Shown one piece after another: positions 37,154-48,326 of a stretch of DNA of 64,000 nt (the first letter of the stretch is position 1; each line of letters begins with the position of its first letter). The translations under genes were made by a program, and so were the position numbers. The notes beneath the pieces are model-generated. The model had not been told where the DNA came from. It saw nothing but the letters and a program-made list of their open reading frames with translations, and did no database searches. The stretch covers positions 372,001 through 436,000 of the forward strand of contig BCIV01000006.1 in assembly GCA_001600055.1 (NCBI GenBank), given 5' to 3'. The stretch comes from Filobasidium wieringae. Taxonomy: Eukaryota; Basidiomycota; Tremellomycetes; Filobasidiales; Filobasidiaceae.

Positions 37154-38148
37154 ATGGCTTCATCATCACGAGTTGAGATTCTAAATGAGGGAGGTAAGGA
37201 CAGTTCGGGAAGCGGTTCGTCAAAATTTCGGGAGCTGACACTTGACACTTTTGAAAGGCTTAAGAGTAGATGGACGGAGACCATATGAGCTTCGATCAGT
37301 ATCCATGACCTTTGCTCCCCAAGCGCAAGCCGATGGATCTGCCACAATGCAACAAGGACTAACGACGGTTTCTGTGTCGGTTTTCGGGCCTCGAGAACCT
37401 AGAAGTCGATCGAATGCGATACATGATCGTGCCAACCTACTTGTCGAAGTCGGAGTAGCTGGTTGGTCGCAACCGGGAGTCGGACAAAGAAATCGAGGAG
37501 ACAAGTAAGTGACACAAAAATCAACCTGGTGTGGGTTTTGACTGATTCGCGATTCTATTGTTAGGCGTCTAACAGAAGTCGGAGCATCGATCAGACAGAC
37601 CTTTGAACCCGTCATCATGACACACCTCTACCCACGGACAGAGATCTCGATATACGTCCAAGTGTTGGGCTCAGATGGAGGTAAGGATAGGAAAGTCTCA
37701 TGAAGACGGACTTGCAGTTAAGAATTCAAACGATTTTGCAGGCATCCTTCCAACAGCTATCAACGCTACAACATTGGCTCTCATTGACGCGGGAGTAGCC
37801 ATGAGTGATTATATCACGTCGCTTTCCGTCGGTCTCCATCTCACACAGCCTCTACTGGACCTTTCCTCTCCCGAGGAATCAGACATACCTTACCTTGTCG
37901 TAGCATCTCTGCCTGGCTCCGGCAAGGTCACCCTGGCAACGCTCGAAACGCGGATACATGTCGATCGATTTGAGGAGATGTTGGCTGTAGGAGTGGAGGG
38001 CTGTAAGGTGTTACAAGCAGAAATGCAGGAGGAGGTCAATAAGCGTACGGGGATCATGGTCGAACGGATGAAGTTGAGCGCTTTGCCAACTGACAAGGCG
38101 GCATATATCGGCAACAACAATATAGATGGAGACGTCGTCATGGCATAG
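37154..38148 (+). CDS. SKI6: Exosome core ring subunit Rrp41/Ski6
   Basis: Four exons (37154-37193, 37258-37504, 37565-37680, 37742-38148) give 269 residues. The RNase PH-like fold shows LRVDGRRPYELRSVSM near the N-terminus, ADGSATMQQGLTTVSVSVFG, a PRTEISIYVQVLGSDGGILP strand, and NATTLALIDAGVAMSDYITS, all typical of Rrp41. In eukaryotes this subunit pairs with Rrp45 in the catalytically inactive six-member ring that channels RNA to Rrp44. An insertion after VFGPREPR (the SRSNAIHDRANLLVEVGVAG part) is within the range seen in fungi. The first exon is only 40 nt. The gene shares strand and vicinity with MTR4. Confidence 0.93.
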
Positions 38149-38344
38149 CGATGCAATGGGATTGTTGCATGTATGTAGTATAATAGTACCTTGTACAACC
38201 TCACGACAATTCATACGTGTTCTCAAATCGCCGAAGCCCAAAAGTTCGTGTCACGGGTGAAAGTGTCGTTATAGTTAGTGCCTCTAGGCATGCCTAGGCT
38301 AAGGAGTTGACGTCAGCCAGGCAAGATACCTTATTACAAGGTAG

Positions 38345-41300
38345 TTACGTACCCCAGCCTTGGTTGAAGGATCTCTGTGCTGCTCCCATTTTTCCTCCTA
38401 GCATAGATGATGATTGCATCTGTATGTCAGGTTCTAGATGTTTGCTACGGTCGTACAATCCCTGCAAATGGGTACGGACGTGTCAGTTTCGAGAGGTTTG
38501 AATCGCTCATGCGTCGAGCTTACATCTTCATCCAAGCGAGGGCAATCGAGAATCATTTGCCTGGCTGCGCTTGAGCCAGGAAGCGTTGCGAACGGATTCT
38601 GTCTTGACTGGTATAGAGAGATCGGACCAAGGGCATCGGCGATGACTTCGTACTTTTTCCAGTGAATCGCGTCGTATTCGTCCTTGTCCGATGTATTCAC
38701 GGCGTGCACTTTTGTCAAATCTTGTGTTACCACTCCTCTGTATGCATGCGAAGTTTCAATCAGCTTCTCCGAGGAAGCAAGACACGGACGCGCAAGGGAC
38801 GACCTACAGGAAGGGGATCGCTTTGTTTCCTAGCAGTCCGTCTTCTTTCAGCGCTGTTCGATAAGCGTTGTAACTGCCTTGAGGGTTCACTAGTTCTAGA
38901 CACGATTTGAGATCTTGCTCGTACATTGGCCGTACGGCTTGCCGAGTTTGCGCAAGCCGCCGAACTGCAAAATTGTTTAACCCAGATGTGATCGCACACA
39001 TGGTTGAATAGTTGTGTAACCGACGTAAATGCACGCAGACCGCGCAAAATCGTTCGTAAATCTTGGCGCGGTTTTTAGATCTAGAATGTCCCAAGACGAG
39101 CGTGGCGACCCTTTAAAGTGAATGAAGACCCACAAATCAGACTGGGAATTCCCTTGAATTCGAGGAGAAGGGACTCACCATGCGGATATGTCGTTGAAGT
39201 GAGCGACACACTGTCCGATAGCTGAGTGCTTCTCTCCACCCATGACTTGCTTCAGGCAGTCACGAGGCTAGTGGCATGATCCAGATAAGTCACAGATACA
39301 AAGACGACGTATCGAGCAGGCTAGCTTACCCTGAGTTGCGAGAACAAGCGCCATTCCTCCTTGCTCAACTCTACCGCCACCGCGAGATCCGATAAGCCCT
39401 CCAGAAGAGTGAGAGATCGAAGGAACGGTCTGCTTCCTTCTGATTCCGCTTCTGAAACCGATCGAGACCCATCTGAAGAAGCTCTGTGAGGCTTGGTTTC
39501 CATCCGAGAGATGGGATACGACGTGTAGGAGTTGACGAAGCCGCTCGACATGCTCATCGGAGGGCTGCTCACGCTCGGTCTTCCTGGATCTGGAGTAACG
39601 ACGGCGTACGCAGACTCCTTTGTTGATGTAGACATGATCGACGGGGCTCGGATTACCGGTTGACTCCTTCCAGCTTCGGCCGCTTTTTGACCTGCCATGG
39701 CTTCCAGAGTAGTATCATCTAGATCAGAATAGGGTGAGACGCCACTACTCTGAGGAGTATTGCTGTCGCCTGTGGTAGGGGGCGCTAGACTCTTTGCCTT
39801 CTTGGACATACGCGCTGCGAAACTCCACGACTCGTCGAGATCGCGAACGGTCTCCAACTTGGCGATGGAGTCCGCTAGATCGGCCGAGAGGTGTCCTAGA
39901 TACGCCTTGCCGAGCGCTCCTCGATAGAGCTTGATCAACGTTTCCCGAGCTTCTGTAAAAGCGAAATCGCCTGGATAAACCCGAACCCATTCCACAACGG
40001 CGAGTAAGAGCCTGGGAACCGGTGGTCGTATCAGCTTGATATTGCACGCGGCAACAGCTGGACTGACCTCGAGAAGGCCCATTGCCTGGAGGATGCGCTC
40101 ATACTGCTTGAATTGGATATCTCGATCCACTTGCCGTACAGCTTGTTCATCACGTCGGGAGGCTCGGAGAAGCGCCGGTAAGTCAAAAAGAACGCGTTCA
40201 CAAACGTGTTATCTGTCAATCAAGATCAGTACCGTCAAACCCTAGACAGTCCGCCGGCAGCTTACCTGAACCGGTCAAGATGGCGCGCAAGAGTTGAACA
40301 GAGACGGCGTCAAACGTGACAAACTTTGACGATTGAGAGGGACTGGTACTGAACTCGGTAGTCGGAAGATCAGTGAGACTGCGAGATACTCCTAAGGCTT
40401 TTGATACACGTACGGCAGCTTGGAGTCGTCCAATCGTGTCGTGACCACTGAGATGGGGGGCGGTTTCTCTCTGCGAATACCTTCCGTTTGCGCGGTGACG
40501 GGCATATCGGACGACTCGTCCTTCTCCGGTCCGACTGGGGCGAGCAGTTGCTCCTTCACTTCCGGTTGGTCTTCCGGGCTGAGCTGGGGTTGCACAGGTC
40601 CTGACTGTGAGGGCACCGCGCTCGACTCTAGACTGCGAACCGCTCCGGAAGACTGAACGCGTCTGATGACGGTCTCCTGTCCGACCTGTCGACCTTCTTC
40701 GGAAAGTTGACGAGAGATGGGCTGCCAAGGACCTTGTTGTTGTTCCCCCGGCGAAGGATGTTCACGATCCCGAGCTGGACCATGAGCCACGGTCTCCACC
40801 TGCGGAGCCGATCTCCTTTCCTTCGAGATGGCTTTCAACAACCACCCGAAACTCATCCGCATCTTGTGTTTCCCCTGAGACATGTGGATGGACAACTCGA
40901 CGAGCCCGATATTGAACGGAGCGCCGATCTCGTTACCTTCGAGAGGCTGGACGCCAAAGTCTTCCTCCGGATCGGATTTACAAGCTACGACCATTGCCGG
41001 AATGGTCGAACAGAGATCGCCTGGTCATTTCGGACGCAGAGTCAGTCATCGTCACCCGGCTCAACAATCTTGAGGGACGTACTGATCACTTCAGCCAACC
41101 CCGCGACGGAACGCCCATCGAGCGCGTCGTAACAGATCATAGCCCCATCCACCCTGACCAAAGCCCCAGGCCAAGCATGACCTTTCCCCTCATCCACCTG
41201 AAGCGCCTGCAAATCAATCTCCAAAATCTGAACGATCCTCATCCGGGGAGGTTGACCGGTCTCTACCCTGGCCGAATAACTCAGCACTCGACGTTCAGGA

Positions 41301-43434
41301 TCTTCCCTCCCGATCGAACAGGGCTCGTCCAGACCCCAAGTCTTGAACGCTTTCCGGATGATGGTCGATTTCCCCACCCCCGGTCGGCCGATCACGGCGA
41401 TCACGTAGTCGGCCGCGGTAAAGTTGATGTCCTAAAGAAGACGACGATGAGCTGATATCCACGCATCCGACCCTCACAGGGACTCACAATCGACGCCTCC
41501 TCCCGTATCAGCCTATCGTCCATCGCCCTCCCGCTCGAATCCCCTCCTCGCTCACTACCCGTCCTCTTACCCTCCCCCTCTCGCCCCTCTTCGTACCCAT
41601 ACATCCGATTCCCCGCAGGTTCCTTCCTGACCAACCCAGTCCTCTCCGACCCATCGGACCAAGCCCTCTGTAACGCCGGTTTCGAAAGCAGAGTCGTCGG
41701 GCGCCTGATGGAGGCGGTATCGGGGTTCAGATCGTCCTGATCTCCCTCGTGAGCATCTTCCGCTCGGTGGTGGGAAGCGAGATTGGAGAAATCGGGGTGA
41801 GAGCGTGAGTGTTGCGGTTGACCGGTCCCCATGCCTGTGCCTAAAGTCGAACCCACACCGTTCCCCGCCCCCCTCATCGACGCAGCCCCGCCCGTCTGGG
41901 TGGACCCGAACCCGCCCCTCGCTCTGGGAGAGAAAGTGGTGAACCCCGGTCTAGGGTTGAAGGGGGAGGCGGGACTGCTCCCTCGAGGGGAATCCAGCAT
42001 TTCCTCTTCGATACTCATCTCCTGTCTGTTCGTGAACGCGGCTTGTCTGTTCCCCGGTCCCAACCCTGAACCCGACCCTAAGCCCGACCCTAAGCCCGAG
42101 CCCGAGCCCGAGCCTGAGCCTGAACTGGGAAGATGACCATTAGGAGCCACCATGAGCGTCCCCCTAGCGGCCAGAGCTTGTTGTGAGACTTGTTGGTCGT
42201 ACCATTCCCTCTGCGCCTCTTCGAACGCTATGACTTGGTTCAGGGGGCTTCGACGGGGAGGACTTTGGTCCCTCGGTCCTGATCTTCGGGATGAAACAGC
42301 ACCGCCACCAGTACCACCACCAGTACCACCGCTACCGACGAGAGGAAGAGGGGAGAGGATATCACCCTTTCCAAACTTCTTGCCCGTTCTGGGGGGTTGC
42401 CAAGTCATCCCCAGCGGCGGGGGTACGGTGGTCCCCGGGTCCTTGGGCAACGGTCCATTAGGCGGAGGGACGGGATTAGGTCCAGGTCCAGCCGGTCCAG
42501 ATCCAGGCGCAACAGCCCCAGCCCCGTCCAACCCGGCGGACCCCAACCCACTCCTAACCGCCGGCTCCATCGCCTCCTGATCCAGAGTAGAGACCTTGGT
42601 ACTGACCGCGTGAAACAGCTCGTGACTCGCGCTCGTGGGGGTCGTAGCGGGACTCTCCCCTCCCATCCCGATCGCCATGGAGATCGAGTCTTTCGGTCGG
42701 TCAATCATCGTCGTGAATGGTCCTTCAGCCTGGGCCTGGCCGTGCGAGTGCGAGTGCGAGTGCGGGTGCGAACTACCCTCCCCCGTTGAAAAGTACCTCC
42801 CGAACCCGGTCCTCGTCGGGGGGTAACGGACGACCGGACTGAGTTCGAATTCGCCCACGGTGGATGGGCTGGGGGTGAGCGGGTAGGCGTCCGTACTGGC
42901 GTGGGTCGCGTGTGTGAGATGGGTCTGGGCGGTGGATGGGGTCGGGGTCGGGGTTGTTGATTGGTTATGAGCGATGTGGTTGTGGACGTCGTGGTTGTGA
43001 TTGTGAGTGGGTGGGGGTTGTTGATGGTTGTGAGAGTAAGAGGATTGATGGCTGAAGAGCCCGATCGTCCTGATCTCCTCCTGTTCCCTGTCCCTTCCCT
43101 GTTCCCGATCCTGGTGCTCCAAGAACCGAGGCCCGTACGAATCCCGATGATCGTCAAACAGGTCGTGTTCCAATTCAATCTTGAGCCCGTTCAGTCTCCC
43201 TCGTTCCCGATTCCTCTCCCCCGATCGCGGGTGCCCTTGTGCTTGTGCTTGTGCGTGTGCTTGTGCTTGTGACTGCGATTGTGCTTGTGCTTGTGGTGGG
43301 TCGCGGTCGTGGATGAGAACGGTGGACGTTGTGGAAGAAGGGGAGAGCGGGGAATCGGGGAACGAACGGGAAGAGTTCAGATCGGGGGATGGTTTCGATG
43401 TGTCGAGGTGATGATGGCCAGTGCTGCTGTTCAT
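38345..43434 (-). CDS. Ras-like GTPase domain fused to RasGEF module, long disordered N-terminus
   Basis: Eleven coding exons close in frame (41488-43434, 41083-41431, 40414-41020, 40266-40348, 40068-40212, 39330-40011, 39179-39267, 38808-39110, 38524-38737, 38345-38461; the first is preceded by a 5' UTR exon) to 1511 residues. Residues 1 to ~645 are low-complexity, with Gln-Ala, His-rich and Gly/Ser runs. Residues ~655-835 resemble a Ras fold: P-loop GRPGVGKST (664-672), a beta-4-like AMICYDALDGRSV and a G4-like VACKSD (777-782), but no DxxG/DTAGQ motif. RasGEF_N follows at about 975-1100 (FVTFDAVSVQLLRAI, NTFVNAFFLTYRRF), then the catalytic RasGEF domain at ~1245-1490 (LSKEEWRLFSQLRPRDC, NYSTMCAITSGLNNFAVRRL). 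It should activate a Ras/Rap-type GTPase. The last intron choices were fixed by frame. Confidence 0.85.
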
Positions 43435-43435
43435 C

Positions 43436-43506
43436 CTGCACGAGCACAATTGGTCAGCAGGATGAACCCTCCTTTGGTCGCCCATCACGCATTGCGCATC
43501 ACTCAC
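43436..43506 (-). other. 5' UTR intron of the RasGEF gene
   Basis: A GTGAGT donor at 43506 and a TGCAG acceptor at 43436-43438 define a 71-nt intron ending one base before the ATG at 43434. The frame upstream of it has no ATG and stops when read in the other phases, so the upstream exon looks non-coding. Confidence 0.55.
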
Positions 43507-43951
43507 CTTGTTTCTATTCACGTTCTCGCTTCGAGTGCATAGACACGGACACAGACACAACAGACCTCATCATCCTTTCCTCCCTCGATCCATTGATCCC
43601 TTTCAGATCGTAGTGTCGTGGGTTATGTACTCTTTCTCTAGGGTGGTGGGATTGATCAGGAGTGGTAGAGCGGTAGAGTGGTAGAGTATCAGAGTGATAG
43701 GGTTACGATTGTGACGGGTGGAAGAAGGTGAGGAGCGAGGAGACGTCTGTGCGTAGAACTGATCGAACTGATCGAACTGATTGGATTGATGCGATGCGAT
43801 GCGATTGATTAGATTCACATTTACAGTTTCCGATGACGAGTCACTCTTCCACTCGCCCACTCGCTTTATTCTCGACCAGGCTCAGGCGACCGGGCGACCA
43901 ACGACCAACGACCAGGCAGCCAGACGGGCCGACCGGGATGATCAACCAGAA

Positions 43952-44055
43952 CCCTCTTGCCCTCTTGCCCTCTTGCCCTCTTGCCCTCTTGCCCTCTTGC
44001 CCTCTTGCTCTCTTGCCCTCTTGCCCTCTTGCCCTCTTGCCCTCTTGCCCTCTTG
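43952..44055. repeat. Tandem octamer repeat, 13 copies of CCCTCTTG
   Basis: Thirteen head-to-tail copies of CCCTCTTG run without interruption; one unit (the eighth) has a single change to CTCTCTTG. The array is 104 nt. On the plus strand it is pure C/T/G with no A; the complement is CAAGAGGG. It lies in the divergent spacer about 520 nt upstream of the RasGEF ATG. Confidence 0.97.
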
Positions 44056-44075
44056 TCCATGCTACGCCTCTTCAT

Positions 44076-44102
44076 CACCTTCACCTTCACCTTCACCTTC
44101 AT
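44076..44102. repeat. Short hexamer repeat (ACCTTC)n
   Basis: About four to five copies of ACCTTC follow the octamer array after a 20-nt gap. Together with the next hexamer array it makes a compound repeat block. Confidence 0.85.
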
Positions 44103-44159
44103 CTTACTGATCGTAACATCGTACACATCGTCCATCCCGCGCATCTCCATCAGAAAACC

Positions 44160-44160
<1 letters not shown>

Positions 44161-44195
<35 letters not shown>

Positions 44196-44196
44196 A
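44161..44196. repeat. Hexamer repeat (GAACAC)5-6
   Basis: Five exact GAACAC copies are followed by a degenerate sixth (GAACAA). The array is purine-rich on the plus strand, opposite to the pyrimidine-rich octamer array nearby. Confidence 0.92.
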
Positions 44197-45097
44197 AAGG
44201 ATCACACCCGGGTCCCACCCGGTCTCATTCCAGAGGCCAGATCGAGGCTTGGCCCCGTCAACGTACATCCCAAGCCTGCCAAATAGCAGTAAAGTAGATT
44301 GTAGCTACATATACCGGTATACCAAGCCCAGAACCCCCAGTCTGACGTCCAACAATAATGATCCTTCCCGCAGTCCGACGAGGGGGAGATAAGATTACCT
44401 TTTCTTTCCCCTCGCGATCTTCCCCGTCGGGCACTGTGCTTTTCGCTCCGCTTTTCGACCTGGATTTGATCCCGACGTGTCTCGAATCTCGAAGGCTCGA
44501 AGTTTGTTCTGTTTTTCGCTGGGTAGGAGATGGTCATTGCATATATCGCCTATTGCCAGTCGACCCGGTCTCTTGATCCCAACCTACACGATCCTTATAC
44601 GTTTGGTAACGATGACGATGACGAGGACCAAGAGAACGGATGTGCGGATGTGCGGATGTGCGTGCTGATCCCAAGACAGACAGCGGGTGGGTGATCTGGG
44701 TGACCGAACCTGAGACGCAGAACGCGTCGATTCTCGGGCTCGGGCTCGGCGTCACATCCAACTTCTCACATCCAACTCTTTCTTCGCGCTGCGGCCATGC
44801 GACTTAGCGATTAGCGACTTATAACCAGAAACAAGATTGCGATTGTTCATTCTCTCATTCTGATCTCTGATCTCTGATCTCCTAGACTGAAGACTGGCCA
44901 TTGACCATTGAGGACTGAGAAATAAACGGCAGGCCCGTCAACCTCATCACAAGGCCCTACAACTACTGATCCCGAACGCGATCGACCGGACTGCGAAACG
45001 AAACGAAACGGACGGTTCCTTTGTCCCTTTTCACTTGCGTTTACTGCGTTTCGAACCCGGCTCCTTTGAGAAACGCATCAGCTCGAACACTTGCACA

Positions 45098-45131
45098 CCT
45101 CTCTTTCTCTCTTTCTCCCTCTCTCTCTTCC
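45098..45131 (+). promoter_or_regulatory. Pyrimidine-rich tract upstream of the protease gene
   Basis: A 34-nt uninterrupted C/T run on the coding strand lies about 640 nt before the ATG at 45774. CT-rich tracts near transcription starts are common in fungal promoters; assignment to this gene is by position. Confidence 0.4.
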
Positions 45132-45773
45132 ACGGTCCTCCACCTAGATTCGGCCCGCTCGTTCGAACCCCTGGGTCGGACTACAAATAACCACCCCACC
45201 CCACCACACTCACCACGGGGAATCACGAATCAGGCACTCTCTGTGGACAGGTACAGGAGACGCGCGCAGGACAGACTGCAGTGAGTAGAGAGTAGAGATC
45301 TCTTTACCAGAATCGCCAGACGATCACCCACCCGTTCACTCGTTCACTCGCTGGCTCGCTGGCTGTCTCTTTCTCCAAAAGCTCGACACGCTGAGACGCT
45401 GAGACCCAGAGACGGTTCTATAAACGGATCGACTCGACTTGAGGATTCCGGTTCAGGGAATACCTGATCGTTCGTATCACTTGCGGGCTTACGGGTGAAC
45501 TTTGTCAGGACGAACGGACGAACGGACGAAAGGGTCAACTGGATCGTCGATCTGATAGAGAGAGTGGGGGATATAAGCTGGGATACAAGCTTCGATAACT
45601 GGGACTTGTTACGAAGGACGAGGAATTGGACGGGATTGCTTTACCACGACTTTTACTTGCGCTGTGAACGGGGTTCACGCCGTACGCACACAAACAAAAC
45701 AAACGATAGGACGATAAAACACAACGACAGGCTCAAGACGACAAGACGACAAACGAAGAAACGAAACTCCACC

Positions 45774-47932
45774 ATGCTCATCTCAAACACCCCCATCCTC
45801 CTCCTCCTCCCCCTAACCCTCGCCCTCTCATCCCACCCATCTCATCCCCGCTCACACGCTCATTCCCGACTCACATCCCTCCCCTCGAATTCACTCGGCT
45901 TGAGACATAACGCCGATCATCATGAGGCGAGAAGAAGGAGGCAGGGGGAATGGTTGGTCCGTGAGAAAGGCAGGTTGAGGGGGAAATACGATGAGGGACT
46001 GGAAAAAAGGGCTCAGGGGAGTTTGACGTGGGTGTTTTTCGTTTGGGGTTCTCTGTTCTTCGCGGGGGGCAAGGGGACTGACGATACGTGTGTGTGTGCG
46101 TGTGTGTGTTTTTCACTGCAGATTGGCTAATCAGGATAAAGACGCTAGTTATTCCGCTACGATCGCGGTAGGATCGACCAGTCAGACGTTCGAGGTCGCC
46201 TTGGATACGGGCAGTGCGGATCTCGTGAGTCTTGCCTTTCCTTTCGTTGCTCCCTCCGAACAACGGTCGCTGATCGACCCCACGTATGAAACCCCGTCGT
46301 AGTGGTTGTTGAGTACCGAATGTTCCCTCCCTACCTGTAACGGGTTGGACAAGTTCGATCCGCTCTCCAGTACGACCTATCGAAACGGATCCACCCAGTT
46401 CTCCATCGCCTATGGATCCGGTAGCGCGCAGGGTCATTTGGGTTCCGATACGGTGACCCTGGGAGGATTCTCCGTTCAGGGTCAAACGTTCGGGGTCGTC
46501 TCCTCCATGTCCTCCGGCCTGGTCGATACCCCCTTATCAGGGCTGATGGGACTGGGGTTCAAGAGCCTCGCCGTCACGGGGGCGACGCCTTGGTGGCAAT
46601 CCTTGGCTACCTCGGGGGCGTGGACCGATCCCGTCTTTGGGTTTTATATGAAGAGGTATAGGGACGTCAGTACCGCTTCCTCCACCGAACCGGATGGGGG
46701 CGAGGTCACGCTCGGGTACGTGGATGCAGCGCTTTACGAGGGGGACGTCGAGTGGGTCCCGGTGGACGAGGGGAAACAGAGTTATTGGAATATACCGATC
46801 GCAGGTGGGTATCGATTCTTCTCTTTCTCCCGCCCGCGTGTCGAGAACCTTTTTCATCGAACCCGACTGCTCCCCAGGTCTTTCTATGCAGGGGACCACG
46901 GTACAGGTCACCGCTACTGCCGCTGCGATCGATACCGGTACGACCCTCATCGGAGGACCCGAGACCGACGTCGCCGCTCTCTACGCGGCCATCCCTGGGA
47001 GTAGGAAGATGACTGGATCGTACGCTGGGTATTACGAGTACCGTGAGTTCGTCTGCAGTTCGTCGTCCGAGAGAAGGGCACACGGGGGCTGATCCTCTTT
47101 CCCTGCCGTCGTGTGATCCTTTTTCCCCGCCGTGATCGATACAGCCTGCAGTACGGCGATCGATATGACCATGACGTTCGGATCGCACGTGGTCACTATC
47201 AACGAGAACGACTTTAACATCGGATCGTACTCTTCCGATTCGAGTTATTGTACCGGAGGGGTTTACGTCCAGGGCTTGAGTTCCAGCTCGGCCGTTCAGT
47301 GGGGTGAGTCGTGAGCGGTCTGTAGGTGTACACGTCGGTCGTTACAGCGGCTGATATCATTCTCTGGGCTGACAGTCGTTGGGGATACCATGCTCAAGAA
47401 CGTTTATAGCTTGTATCGATACAGTGAGTCCGTCTGCTTCTCTTCTTGCGGGTCCTCGACGCTGATTCGTTATATCTTCCGATCAGGTCCTGCTGCCGTA
47501 GGATTCGCTAGTCTACCAGGTTCCGGTGCAAGCTCAAGCTCTTCATCCACTTCTGCTGCTTCTTCCTCGAGTTCCACCGCATCTACCGTGACGTCTACTT
47601 CGTCCGGTTCTACCCTCGCGAGCTCTTCTTCCGGGTCGAGCTCGTCCTCCGCTTCCTCCTCCTCTGTCTCTTCTTCCTCGTCATCCTCATCCACGACTTC
47701 CTCTGCTGCCGTCGTTGTGGTCACGGCGACGGCGACGGCAGACTTGACCGGTTCGGCGATCTTACAGTCTACCTTGGTAGGGGGTGGCGGCGGGGCTGGA
47801 GATGCCACGGCTACCCTCGCCACTCCCGCCGCGAGCACGACCACTTCCACGGGTTCAGCGAAATCCGTTCGTCTACCTCACATCCTTGGATCCCTCGGAC
47901 TCGCCCTCGCCATCACTCTCACGCTCTTTTGA
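45774..47932 (+). CDS. GPI-anchored pepsin-type aspartic protease (A1 family)
   Basis: Seven exons (45774-46027, 46122-46224, 46303-46804, 46878-47042, 47145-47303, 47376-47423, 47487-47932) give 558 residues. A signal peptide (ISNTPILLLLPLTLALSS) and a basic propeptide end at a likely Kex2 site (KR at 78-79). The two catalytic Asp motifs are DTGSAD at 113 and DTGTTL at 305. The expected pepsin landmarks FSIAYGSGSAQGHLGSDTV, GLMGLGF and VVGDTMLKNVYSLYRY are present. After the catalytic domain comes a ~90-residue Ser/Thr/Ala tract, then a hydrophobic end (HILGSLGLALAITLTLF) typical of a GPI signal. The enzyme probably works at the cell wall or outside, like yapsins or secreted aspartic proteases. 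Its substrate is unknown. Confidence 0.9.
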
Positions 47933-48326
47933 ACGGGATCACTACTCGGAACGACCTTTTGTACATACCATACGCTCGACTTACTTTTACGACCAAGGGG
48001 ATCACGCCACCACGCAACCATCGACTATATCCTTCCCTTCAACACGCTCCGTCTTTCTTTGCATATCCTTCAACACATACCTTTCACGTACGCATGTTCA
48101 TGTAGACCGCTTGGTTCATAGCCGGTACCGTCCTTTGTAATATTTAGATGCCTCCAGGGCCGGTCCCTCTTCCTCGTGTATATCGTTACATATCGCATAC
48201 ATGCATGATTACTCACTGCCGCGCTATTCAAGAACCTTCGTATGTGTTGAACATGAATCGTCCGGTACTTGGCGATTCCTATGCACTCGAGAAGGACAGA
48301 GCGACCGACAATACTTTTGCATCACC
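47933..48326. other. Spacer between protease and NIP30-type gene
   Basis: This 394-nt stretch holds the protease 3' end and the promoter of the next plus-strand gene. An upstream ATG-led frame here runs into the coding exon in another phase and is not supported. Confidence 0.45.

Larger units (their letters stand above)
43435..45773. promoter_or_regulatory. 2.3-kb divergent spacer between RasGEF and aspartic protease genes
   Basis: Both flanking genes start into this region, so it must hold both promoters and leaders. It carries three tandem repeats (listed separately), a run of near-identical GATCTCT units at about 44857-44881 and a pyrimidine-rich tract at 45098-45131. Open frames across the repeats are by-products of the repeat and have no splice or domain support. 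Confidence 0.5.

Noticed and set aside
41831..42580. Plus-strand Pro-rich frames
   Set aside because: They mirror the Gly/Ser/Pro-rich N-terminal exon of the minus-strand RasGEF gene.
43952..44196. Possible CRISPR-like array
   Set aside because: Units are 6-8 nt and directly adjacent, with no spacers; this is a simple tandem repeat in a eukaryotic genome.
43799..44297. Frames rich in Leu-Pro-Ser-Cys-Pro repeats across the octamer array
   Set aside because: The apparent protein repeat is only the translation of a DNA octamer, open in several frames at once.
45041..45062. TTTCGAACCCGGCTCC resembling a tRNA T-arm
   Set aside because: I could not pair an acceptor stem, anticodon arm or A box at the right distance, so a tRNA is not supported.
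47470..47850. Minus-strand acidic frame of 126 codons
   Set aside because: Glu/Asp/Val runs are the reverse complement of the Ser-rich tract of the aspartic protease.
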